This document shows, piece by piece, positions 1 through 6,884 of a stretch of 11,065 bases of DNA. Source of the stretch: Cyclostephanos tholiformis (Eukaryota > Bacillariophyta > Thalassiosirophyceae > Thalassiosirales > Thalassiosiraceae); NCBI GenBank assembly GCA_036939975.1, contig JALLPB010001137.1, positions 1 through 11,065 of the forward strand, read 5' to 3'. How positions within the stretch are numbered: position 1 is the first letter of the stretch; each line of letters begins with the position of its first letter. Below the pieces are notes generated by a model, which was given only the letters and a program-made list of their open reading frames with translations, was not told the origin of the DNA and did not search any database. A program made the translations under genes and the position numbers.

Positions 1-55
<55 letters not shown>
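1..55. repeat. (TGC)18 trinucleotide microsatellite, poly-Ala coding
   Basis: Eighteen uninterrupted TGC units run from the left edge, so the true length is unknown. Read from base 2 the repeat is GCT (Ala), and this frame continues without a stop into the long open frame that ends at 883. It therefore probably encodes a poly-alanine tract. Such tracts are length-variable and are usually found in disordered regions. Confidence 0.95.
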
Positions 56-57
<2 letters not shown>

Positions 58-1292
58 GTCATCCTCCTCCGCGGCCGCCAATGTTGATGGGGGAGCGTTG
101 TCCGCGACGCTCGAGTCGATGAATGACCTACTGCGGACGATGTCGACGAATCAATCGTCCCAGGCCACGGACGTCCATAGACTGTATCGCAGGATGGAAG
201 AATTGGCGAGTAGACTCGACGGGATGGAGAATCCCCCGACGGGGAGGGATACCGCGTCTAGCCCGAGAAGGGGGGGAGGAGGACGTCGGGGGATGACGGC
301 GGGTTTGGGAATGACGATCGAGGACGACGATCGCGCGAGGAGGAGGGACAGGCCACGTGCCAACAAAAACGACAATAAGAAACAAGGGAGGAAAACGAAT
401 GCGGCGAGGAATAGGGACGACCGTGACGAGCGATATTACGCCGTGTCGAGGGTGGCGCGTGAACTCGGGGCCGAAATGGACAGGATCGACGATGCTGTCC
501 GCTCGATGGGAGCTGCGTCGGACGTTGGGGATTACGACGAATATGACCGATCGGCGTCGTCGTCGTCCCACTCTTCGTCGAGGGTCGAGCGAATTGAGGC
601 GGAATTGGTAAGGATCGACGATGCGGTCCGTACGATGAAATATAAGCTCGATTCGCAGATGGAGGTGATGGACATGCTAGTTGATAATCGGGGCATCTCG
701 CCGACGTCTTCCTTTGACGAGGATGCGGGATTACGTATGCGGGGGCCGTTGCCGCGACCGCCCCCGCAACCGTTCATCGCATCCCCCCCCCCGATCCCCC
801 CCCCCCCCTCCTCCTTCCACGCGGGGGGGATACTCCGATGCAAACTTCGTCAACGATGGTCGGGCATATTGCCAGGAACGTAATTACGGACGCGGCGAGG
901 GCACATCGTCATCGCAACGACGGATGGGTAAGAGCGCGATTGAGCGCAGCGAGGGACACTACTATGACCAGATGAATACGTCGTTCATATCCTCGTTCAG
1001 CAAGATGGACAACGAACGCAGGAGGGAGTTCCGACCGTTCGCGGACGAACGAATGCATTGAAATGCGATCGGCGTCGACGACGACATGCGGTCGGGCATT
1101 CGGCCATCCCCGAATCGAGGGTATTCGTCGTCGTCGTCGTTCCTGCCTCCTCCTTTCGAGGAAACGAATGCGATGATGATGCCAGAATATTTCGATGGGA
1201 TGTCTTACTTACACAACGAGGACGAACCAATGATTATTATGATGGATGAAGAGGTAGACTGTTATTACGACGATGGCATGTACGAGTTTTGA
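2..1292 (+). CDS. 3' part of a coiled-coil, low-complexity protein gene, frame broken
   Basis: I do not recognise this family. The frame is open from the left edge: about 18 Ala, a short Pro/Ser stretch, then a helical region around 100-235 rich in Leu/Met heptads, a basic Arg/Lys/Asp linker, and two related helical units at about 452-516 and 584-645. These share the core RIDDAVR followed by S/T-M, which suggests an internal duplication. A Pro-rich stretch follows. This frame stops at 881-883, but the next frame (through 1061) reads like its continuation, starting GGYSDANFVNDG. The switch falls among a C10 (783-792), a C13 (796-808) and a G7 (823-829) run. That second frame meets TGA at 1059-1061 and then continues protein-like (Met/Asp/Glu/Tyr-rich) to the stop at 1290-1292. 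No in-frame ATG near the left edge is convincing, so the start is probably outside the window. It is either a relic or a gene with consensus indels. Confidence 0.5.
783..829. repeat. C10, C13 and G7 homopolymer cluster at a frame change
   Basis: Runs of ten C (783-792), thirteen C (796-808) and seven G (823-829) lie within 47 bp. The coding frame of the left-edge gene changes in this interval. A one-base error or a real slippage event in any run would account for it. Confidence 0.9.
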
Positions 1293-2075
1293 TAGCAACG
1301 GTAGAGAAATTGCATACAGACATATATGCAAAAAGTGACATAACTTGCAATGCTTCGGGTGTACATGTCATTGATCAGCCTTTACTTGATGGTGTGTTGA
1401 ATGCCGCAAGATACGAAGACTGTATTGCAGCCATGAGGGGAGGGAGTACGTCGCTCGCAAAAGTTTCCATTCAAACAGCTCACGCACGACGCCTGTCTGG
1501 TGGACGGGATGAGCAAGGCAGTACTTAACGCCACAGAGGAGGCGCGGCTAATTAGATGTTCTGCGAGGACGTGGGATTGGGACTTCAGGGCTCAAGAATG
1601 AAACGTTCCACGTGAAAGTTTCAGTTTTCAAATTCAGTAAAACGATTACATAATATTTTGGACACAGCGATCAGCGCAAAAAAATTGCGCTTGTCGTCAC
1701 GCACTTTCAGGGCCATAGTATGCCGCTGCCTGATGTCCTTCTCCCCTTCCGTGATAGTGACGTTTGACGGACAAACTCTCGCTTACATAACCGTCAGACA
1801 TTCTGCATCAAGGTTGATGGGGTTGATGAGCCCCGTCATGCGTTATTGTCCCTTTGTACAGATCCCTACTCACTCCTCCACTTTCAATGACAATCTATCC
1901 GATGCCCAAAATTTCTGAAAAATAAGTTCGCTAGTGTTTAGTTGCGTGGATGGCCATTCGATTTTGGCGTGAAAACCAGAAAGAGAGATGTGAAATTTTC
2001 ACGATGTAATAGATGGCATCTCACTCATTTGCAAAGCAAAGATAACATTGCCTTGAATAATTTTGAACACGAAGC
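1293..2075. other. Intergenic region with no supported gene
   Basis: Base composition becomes AT-richer than in the left-edge gene. Open frames here are short, lack matching start codons or recognisable motifs, and are not claimed. Visible small items are a CACGTG hexamer at 1609-1614 (a bZIP/bHLH-type core, common by chance) and a 6-bp hairpin at 1674-1690. The segment probably holds the 3' end of the left gene and the promoter of the BTB-TLDc gene. I see no clear TATA box close to 2076. Confidence 0.5.
1674..1690. repeat. Small perfect hairpin
   Basis: GCGCAA at 1674-1679 and TTGCGC at 1685-1690 pair perfectly around an A5 loop. On the minus strand it would be a GC stem with a T loop. It is short and isolated, and its function is unknown. 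Confidence 0.4.
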
Positions 2076-3914
2076 ATGGACAAACTACACATTGCCAGCA
2101 AAAGTCTCAATCATGCTCAGCTTGAATACGAGCGTGATTACAACGAACAGATCTTTGCGTTCAGTCAAAGGGAGAGTAGGCTTCAAGATTGCATGAGCCA
2201 ATTGATCAGCAAGAAAGAAGAAATTGCCGAGACCAATGGCAATCGCGATGCCACAGACGACGACCTCGTGGAAGTGAATGCCGGAGGGGAAATCGTGGTC
2301 GCCAAGCGTTCTACACTGACTCAAATACAAGGGACAAAGTTTGAGGCAATTTTCAGCGGACGCTGGGACAAGAAGCTGTTGCGTGACAGCCATGGACGTA
2401 TCTTTCTTGATGTCAATCCTACGTGTTTTCGGGCCATAATCGATCATCTTAACGAGATGCTGATCTCATCCAGGGACAGCCCTCCAAGTCCCCCCAGTGT
2501 TGATGGGGAGCGCAAACATCTCCTCCAGCACCAGCTTGATCTTTTTGGGATTGTTCCAAAGGTAGAAATTCCTGAAAGTGCCATTCTCAACGACGAAGGG
2601 AAATGTATGGTGCTGTTCGGATTTGTGCCAACGGTAGAAATGCCTAATAGTACCATCATCAAACACGACGGGCATTGCAAAATTCTTCACGATTGGCTCA
2701 AGGAAGATGGTTTGGATGGGGAGTTCATCCTCCTTTATCAAGGATCCCGCAATGGTCTATCAGGTCAAGCGTTTCACTCAAACTGCGACAACAAGGGCTG
2801 TACTCTCACCATCATCAAAACGACTTGTGGTAGAGTCATTGGGGGGTATTCCAACACGCCCTGGACGAGCAGCCAAAATTGCTATGATGTCGCCAACAAG
2901 GCTTTTTTGTTTGCACTCTCCGGCAGCAGTGCTTTGTCTCACTGCAAAATGAAGTTAAAGGATGTAAATGATCCACTTGCAATCTTTTATCATCAAAATT
3001 ATGGTCCAGGCTTTGGTGGTCGTGGTCGTGACATAAGAGTTACAGGTTCGACTGTTACACTTAATCCGGGTTGCTCCTACCATCCTGGACCAGTTACCAA
3101 AGGATCATACACTATCGAAGAGATGGAAGTGTTTCAAGTGTCTGGGTTGCCCCCCGTAGCAAGAATCTCTGCCTCAACAGGAATGCAAGCTCATGCCACA
3201 GCCCTGAAGTTTGAACGAGAAACCAGGTTCTCGGCTGACGTGAATAAGGCAATTGATGCAAAGCAAGCATGCCTACTTCAAGCTGAAGCAGAAATGTTCC
3301 GCTCTGAAGAGAGCTTCGACGAGGAACAGACATTCATTGAGAAATTTGCATTGGGGGATGCAAAGGATGTCATCTCGCTCAATGTCAGTGGAACAATGAT
3401 GGTCACAACGCGAGCAACTTTGTGCGCAATGAAGGATTCAGTCTTGGCCCAGCAGTTTGATGATTCCAAATGGACAGAGCAAGGATGCGACGGTCCACTT
3501 GTTGATGAATGGATGCCAGATCAAGTGAGTACTTGGGCCAAAAGTATCAAAGGTCTACCAGAGGATGTCGGCATCGTGTTGTATGAGAACGAAATCACTG
3601 GGCGTGAGCTACTGGCAATGAATATTGATAGCTTGAAGATGATGGGCTTGAAAAGGGCTGGCACTGTGGCTCTGTTGTTGAAGGAGATTAAAAAGTTTGA
3701 TCGTACCAGTCAAGATGTTGTTACATTAATTGAACACAGCCCGTATTGCTTTGGCAAGATATTGGACTATCTTTGCTTGAAGCAGCTCCATTTGTCAGGG
3801 CTAATAATCAATGAACCCAAATTGCCTGAAGTCTGTGATATGCAGAAAAGACGGTTCGAGAAAGTTGTGAAGTATTACTTTCCAGGCATTGCTGTGAGGT
3901 CCACTTTGGGCTGA
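2076..3914 (+). CDS. BTB/T1 - TLDc - BTB/T1 protein with a nested SAM domain
   Basis: Intact 612-aa frame. An in-frame TGA at 2064-2066, just before ATG 2076, makes this the first start unless an upstream exon exists. Order of parts: a short helical N-terminus (1-50); a BTB/T1-type domain (about 62-158, with FSGRWDKKLLRDSHGRIFLD and the following helix); a duplicated 24-residue unit (156-203); a TLDc domain (about 205-355, with LLYQGSRNG, a GGYSNTPW motif and a closing IEEMEVFQV); a helical Glu/Ala-rich linker (370-425); and a second BTB/T1 domain beginning DVISLNVSGT at 431. That domain is interrupted by a SAM domain (about 475-541, WMPDQVSTWAKS ... EITGRELL ... MMGL) and resumes at about 546-604 (VVTLIEHSPYCFGKILDYL). 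T1/BTB and SAM domains mediate oligomerisation. TLDc domains are known from oxidation-resistance proteins and V-ATPase regulators. I infer an intracellular scaffold-like protein with unknown partner. No signal peptide or membrane segment is seen. Confidence 0.93.
   Translation: MDKLHIASKSLNHAQLEYERDYNEQIFAFSQRESRLQDCMSQLISKKEEIAETNGNRDATDDDLVEVNAGGEIVVAKRSTLTQIQGTKFEAIFSGRWDKKLLRDSHGRIFLDVNPTCFRAIIDHLNEMLISSRDSPPSPPSVDGERKHLLQHQLDLFGIVPKVEIPESAILNDEGKCMVLFGFVPTVEMPNSTIIKHDGHCKILHDWLKEDGLDGEFILLYQGSRNGLSGQAFHSNCDNKGCTLTIIKTTCGRVIGGYSNTPWTSSQNCYDVANKAFLFALSGSSALSHCKMKLKDVNDPLAIFYHQNYGPGFGGRGRDIRVTGSTVTLNPGCSYHPGPVTKGSYTIEEMEVFQVSGLPPVARISASTGMQAHATALKFERETRFSADVNKAIDAKQACLLQAEAEMFRSEESFDEEQTFIEKFALGDAKDVISLNVSGTMMVTTRATLCAMKDSVLAQQFDDSKWTEQGCDGPLVDEWMPDQVSTWAKSIKGLPEDVGIVLYENEITGRELLAMNIDSLKMMGLKRAGTVALLLKEIKKFDRTSQDVVTLIEHSPYCFGKILDYLCLKQLHLSGLIINEPKLPEVCDMQKRRFEKVVKYYFPGIAVRSTLG
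2541..2684 (+). repeat. In-frame 72-bp tandem duplication in the BTB-TLDc gene
   Basis: Units 2541-2612 and 2613-2684 align without gaps: 50 of 72 bases and 12 of 24 residues are identical. Unit 1 starts LFGIVPKVEIPES and unit 2 starts LFGFVPTVEMPNS. The first unit follows directly from the end of the first BTB domain (QHQLDLFG), so the duplication lengthens the linker between that BTB and TLDc. The divergence shows it is old and has been kept in frame. Confidence 0.9.
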
Positions 3915-4154
3915 GCTCAATTAGAAGAATAGGATCTTTTTGTTTTCCTGTGTGTATTTTGTTCTCTTGGTTGCGAGTACTATTGACGAGGAGGAAGGGC
4001 GTGTGACAATTGTCATCAAAACTAAAAACATTCCACCTATCAAACAAAGTCAGGCATGACCTTTTGAGGAGCTCCTTTCTGTTGGCAAAACATATAACTT
4101 AAGGGTGCATTTTACAGTGTCTACATATTTTCCCAAAGAAAATCAATGTATGCG
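3915..4154. other. Convergent intergenic spacer
   Basis: About 240 bp separate the stop of the BTB-TLDc gene from the stop of the minus-strand membrane protein. It contains T-rich stretches around 3948-3970, compatible with 3' ends, but no feature I can define as a polyadenylation signal. No gene is supported. Confidence 0.5.
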
Positions 4155-4559
4155 TCAAGCACTTTCTTTTCTTATCAAACGCTCCAACCCCGCAACTGCA
4201 TTCCAGCTTGCAAACATCCCGAAAGTTATCAGTAATGCACCACCGAGCACAGCCGTGCTTGAAATAGCGTATATCGACAACCTCAACAATACAAATGTTT
4301 CGAACAGCATCGTCCCGCCCACGCCCAGACATCCCAATCCCAACATCGCGCTAAGCGTCGTGAAGAATGGATGATGACGAAAACGATGATGATAAGTTGA
4401 GGTGACGGTGTAAAGGGCATTTGATGCGCCGGCGAAAAGAGTGAGATGGGCGAGGGATACAACTTGGAGGGATAGCTGCCTCGCATCGCCGATTACGGCG
4501 GTCGTTTCGGTGACCCTTCCAAAGAGCAGACCCGACGCCAGCGCGTAGATGCATTTGCA
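4155..4559 (-). CDS. C-terminal segment of a polytopic membrane protein
   Basis: A 134-codon open frame without its own start runs from 4559 down to the TGA at 4155-4157. It holds about four hydrophobic helices: IYALASGLLFG; LSLQVVSLAHLTLFAGASNA; LGLGCLGVGGTMLFETFVLL; and SSTAVLGGALLITFGMFASW, followed by the tail ending LIRKESA. The even spacing of helices and short polar loops marks it as real coding sequence. A TAA lies directly before it (4560-4562). The neighbouring frame just upstream (about 4560-4622, TPFIFRLGAVAACVRCM) is also hydrophobic, so an exon junction or frame change falls near 4560. I do not recognise the family. It is probably the 3' part of the gene whose other pieces lie at 4724-5771. 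Confidence 0.5.
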   Translation of the reverse strand, partial: CKCIYALASGLLFGRVTETTAVIGDARQLSLQVVSLAHLTLFAGASNALYTVTSTYHHRFRHHPFFTTLSAMLGLGCLGVGGTMLFETFVLLRLSIYAISSTAVLGGALLITFGMFASWNAVAGLERLIRKESA

Positions 4560-4723
4560 TTACCGGCATGCACCGCACGCAGGCCGCTACCGCACCCAGG
4601 CGAAATATGAATGGCGTAAGCTCCAGACGGCGGTCGTCACGTTCGTTGCCGTCCCCTTTCCGAAACGATTGTACCGGCCACGTCATTGCAGACCGGATCA
4701 TCATCCCCTTTCCACCCTCTTCC

Positions 4724-5365
4724 TTAATAAGGGCGCTGATGCACGCTTGTGATATCGTTGACCGCGGCCGCGCTCAGTCCAAGGAAGGGAGCGCGTTTCG
4801 AGAGGTAATACCCCCCGGACTGTCCGACAAGGCAGAGCGCGCCGAAGATCGACAAATGCAGTAGTAGTCTCGCACGTATCGTTCGTGATGCCGCCGTCAC
4901 ATCCTCATCCTTAGATGGACTCGTAGTGTGTCGCCTTCGACGACAGGGACAAGAACCAGTCCCCCATCCTGCTGCCGTCGTCGCCGCTCTCCTCGTCGGC
5001 CCTGTCCTCGTCCATGTCCCGCCATAGCAAAAACGCGATGCCGAACGCCAACGCGAACCCCCAACGACAATAGGGCGGTGGGGACCAAATTCGACGATGA
5101 CGACGTCGACGAGGCAATCATCGAGGGGAAAAGCTCCGCCCTCCTCGACTTTGTTGAGGATGGCATCGAAGACGAGGGACGCCCACAGTGCCGTGACGAT
5201 ACCGAAGTTGCGCGACTGCTGCGAAGACGTCGATGTCGTGGCAGCGGAAGTGTTGCCGCCATCGATTATACCACCATCGATTTCGATTGATGATGATGAT
5301 GAGGATGATGATGATGACGATGACAATGGAGTAATCCGACGACGGCAACTCTTAGTCTGCGATGG
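4724..5365 (-). CDS. Middle part of the membrane protein, in alternating frames
   Basis: One frame, open from about 5365 to the TAA at 4724-4726, gives a Ser-rich start (from the GAT repeat), a helix NFGIVTALWASLVFDAILNK, and near its end a second helix LLLHLSIFGALCLVGQSGGY. Between them (about 5065-4920) this frame turns into Arg/Thr-rich noise. There another frame is protein-like: WGFALAFGIAFLLWRDMDED, then an acidic linker reaching HYESI. The switches fall at a G5 run on the minus strand (plus C5 near 5058) and near 4916. So the protein seems to keep going through two frame changes, or through introns I could not define. There is no ATG at the head of this piece, and it probably joins the piece at 5352-5771. 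Family unknown. Confidence 0.4.
   Translation of the reverse strand, partial: PSQTKSCRRRITPLSSSSSSSSSSSSIEIDGGIIDGGNTSAATTSTSSQQSRNFGIVTALWASLVFDAILNKVEEGGAFPLDDCLVDVVIVEFGPHRPIVVGGSRWRSASRFCYGGTWTRTGPTRRAATTAAGWGTGSCPCRRRRHTTSPSKDEDVTAASRTIRARLLLHLSIFGALCLVGQSGGYYLSKRAPFLGLSAAAVNDITSVHQRPY
5288..5333. repeat. Imperfect (GAT)n tract
   Basis: A run of GAT triplets with a few interruptions encodes poly-Ser on the minus strand (TCA codons). It is a low-complexity expansion inside the presumed membrane-protein gene and a likely place for length change. Confidence 0.8.
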
Positions 5366-5771
5366 ATGTTATCAACTCGATGTCGTCGTCGTCGTCATCG
5401 CCGCCACCGTCGTCGTCGTTGTCCTCCTCCTCCTCCTCCTCCTCGCCACCAGTTTCCACCGCGACCGCCTCGACGTCCTCCTCCACGTCGGTCTCGTCTA
5501 ACAACGTGCCGTCATCGTTTTCATCGGGAGTTTCATCTTCAACCACGTCGTCGTCATCGACTCCTTCGTCGTCCATACCACCCCCACGAACCATCCCGAG
5601 TATGACACTATTATCACAACCGACGATGCCGCGACGATTGGACCTACTACTACTCGATGTCAAGACGCGACAGTGTTTCGAATTCGCGGGAATGCACCGC
5701 GCGGCCCTGGCATGGAAGGCAATTGATTTCGGATGGGCGACGACGAGGCCATGGACGGTAACGAATGGCAT
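5352..5771 (-). CDS. Signal-like N-terminus plus acidic low-complexity region
   Basis: Starting at the ATG at 5771 (minus), a 139-aa frame begins with a moderately hydrophobic stretch (MPFVTVHGLVVAHPKSIAFH). A Ser/Arg-rich segment follows, then a MVRGGG motif, then a long Asp/Glu run made by TCC and GTC repeats. It stops at TAA 5352-5354. A signal-like start followed by a basic/Ser segment fits diatom secretory or plastid import, but no clear cleavage motif is seen. The opposite strand is open too, as Ser codons of the same repeats. I favour the minus strand because it starts more like a protein and lies head to tail with the membrane-protein pieces. Whether it is their first exon is an inference. 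Confidence 0.4.
   Translation of the reverse strand: MPFVTVHGLVVAHPKSIAFHARAARCIPANSKHCRVLTSSSSRSNRRGIVGCDNSVILGMVRGGGMDDEGVDDDDVVEDETPDENDDGTLLDETDVEEDVEAVAVETGGEEEEEEEDNDDDGGGDDDDDDIELITSIAD
5422..5444. repeat. (TCC)n tract, poly-Glu on the minus strand
   Basis: Seven or more TCC units encode the Glu run of the minus-strand acidic region. GTC/CAT triplets on both sides extend the low-complexity zone across about 5370-5580. Confidence 0.8.
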
Positions 5772-5864
5772 TACTACCAATGCAAGGGGCAAGGGGCGGC
5801 AGCATTGAGCATTGGGAGTATCATCATCATGTTAGCACTGGAATATCGCCGAGTGTTCCGAATC

Positions 5865-5880
5865 GGCCGGGTGGCCGGGT
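5865..5880. repeat. Exact 8-bp tandem duplication inside dxr
   Basis: GGCCGGGT occurs twice in direct succession (5865-5872, 5873-5880). Removing one copy restores a continuous DXR frame from INML into the DSEHSAIFQ motif. Confidence 0.85.
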
Positions 5881-6222
5881 AGAGCATGTTGATACCGTGC
5901 TTCTCGACGAGCAGCGGGTTGATCACCGGGCCCGCCGGAGATATCAACGTTTTTTTCCTTATTCGCCAATGCGATGTCCTTCCCCGAGCTTTCGATCGCC
6001 TCGATGGTCGGCAATAATCTGGAAGCGGCAGCTCCCATGATCCCGGTGACCACCGTATCGGCCGTGGATACCGTCGCGGCCTCGACGATGCCCATCCGGA
6101 CCGTGGACTATGGTGGGCATGTCGGCGCATTTCCCGTTCCTTTCAGTAACAATCTCCAATTTACTCGCGTCCTCGGGAGTCGATGGACTTTGCCACCCCT
6201 CGGCCTGTAGTACCTCATGACC

Positions 6223-6236
6223 TGATCGGTGATCGG
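6223..6236. repeat. Exact 7-bp tandem duplication inside dxr
   Basis: TGATCGG occurs twice in direct succession (6223-6229, 6230-6236). On the minus strand it falls directly after NNNAELMAD. Without one copy the frame continues as MADQVMRYYRP, which fits this part of DXR. Confidence 0.85.
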
Positions 6237-6381
6237 CCATCAGCTCCGCGTTGTTATTCCCCGCGCTCAGGCGCGTCCACGACGAAATTTCTTCCCCCCG
6301 CCCCGGGCAACCAGAGAGGTCAAGATCAGGGTTTCGAAAAAAAAAGTGGCGAACGAGAGCCACTTCTTGCTTGGGGTCAGC

Positions 6382-6420
6382 CTGAGAGGAACACCAACTT
6401 ACCTAGTTAGTCCCTCTCAC
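6382..6420 (-). other. Putative intron 3' end (branch site, polypyrimidine, CAG)
   Basis: Reading the minus strand from 6420, there is GTGAGA, then the branch-like CTAAC, then GTAAGT, then a T/C-rich stretch ending CTCAG at 6382. The first recognisable DXR coding sequence follows just downstream. The acceptor side is convincing as the 3' end of an intron. The donor is ambiguous: GTGAGA at 6420 would give only 39 nt, and GTAAGT at 6402 only 21 nt. A donor further upstream is more likely. Confidence 0.35.
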
Positions 6421-6825
6421 GAAACGATCCCGGGGCGTATGTCCCATATGTTTCACCCCGCCCCGGTCCATCGTCGTCCGAATCGGGTGAACGTGGACAC
6501 GATGTGACATCCACACACGACACGGCAGGTCGGTCGCCGGCCGCGCGATTGGCTCGATCGACGGAGGGGAGAGGCGCCACGTACGTTCGGCGTTCCCCTC
6601 ACTGCCACTCTCTAGAGGGGGTGAGGATGCTCGAGGGGACGGGATGTGTGGGGAAACCGATCGGGTGGATATATCGAGGAGGGGGAAGGAGGCCGGCGAA
6701 AGTCGGATAAATGCGGGGATTGGGACGGGGACACGTGGATGGCGTAATTCGGCGGCGGCGGCGGCGGCGGCATGGGAGGGAGGGCGGGGAGGGGACGGGA
6801 GGGGAGGATAGCAGAGCAGCAGTTT
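6421..6825. other. GC-rich spacer between divergent genes
   Basis: This holds a (GGC)7 repeat at 6751-6771 and purine-rich G/A stretches around 6770-6810. A long minus-strand open frame runs through it, but it starts without ATG, is Pro/Ser/Arg/Ala-rich as expected from GC-rich DNA, and has no recognisable motif. It could contain the 5' exon or targeting region of the dxr copy, but I cannot support that. Confidence 0.4.
6751..6771. repeat. (GGC)7 repeat
   Basis: Seven GGC triplets lie in the spacer upstream of the plus-strand six-helix gene. They are probably noncoding. Confidence 0.9.
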
Positions 6826-6833
6826 TATAAAAA
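6826..6833 (+). promoter_or_regulatory. TATA-like core promoter element
   Basis: TATAAAAA lies 59 bp upstream of the ATG at 6885, which would leave a short 5' leader of about 30 nt. The surrounding DNA is GC-rich, so this AT box stands out. It suits the plus-strand six-helix gene. No experimental start is implied. Confidence 0.45.
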
Positions 6834-6884
6834 GAAGCGAGGAGGCAAACACGGATCAACGATCCCAAAAAAACAATCTCGACG

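Larger units (their letters stand above)
5832..6381 (-). pseudogene. dxr: Fragment of 1-deoxy-D-xylulose-5-phosphate reductoisomerase
   Basis: DXR catalyses the second step of the MEP isoprenoid pathway, in the plastid of algae. Family motifs are spread over three minus-strand frames in the correct order: LSAGNNNAELMAD (about 6275-6230), TPEDASKL and ADMPTIV (about 6180-6115), [12 protein letters not shown] (about 6065-6025), KDIALANKE (about 5978-5955), then [16 protein letters not shown] and finally the metal-binding/active-site motif DSEHSAIFQ (about 5865-5838). Frame changes coincide with small insertions: an extra G near 6090, an A7 run (plus T7, 5950-5956), a 7-bp tandem duplication (6223-6236) and an 8-bp one (5865-5880). 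In-frame extras also occur, such as a doubled AAC (GTTGTT on plus, 6250-6255). The fragment ends right after IFQC at TAA 5832-5834. The C-terminal half of DXR is not found in the window. It cannot make an active enzyme as written. Confidence 0.85.

Noticed and set aside
1..55. (TGC)18 as a CRISPR or telomere-type array
   Set aside because: It is a simple perfect microsatellite without spacers, in frame as poly-Ala.
1059..1061. In-frame TGA as a selenocysteine codon
   Set aside because: The surroundings are low-complexity and disordered with no redox motif; a nonsense change or consensus error is simpler.
5362..5808. Ser-rich plus-strand frame opposite the acidic minus frame
   Set aside because: It is the complement of TCC/GTC repeats. 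The non-repeat part is less protein-like than the minus strand.
6403..6852. 149-codon minus-strand frame through the GC-rich spacer
   Set aside because: Starts at GTG, is Pro/Ser/Arg/Ala-rich, and lacks motifs; long frames are expected by chance in such GC-rich DNA.
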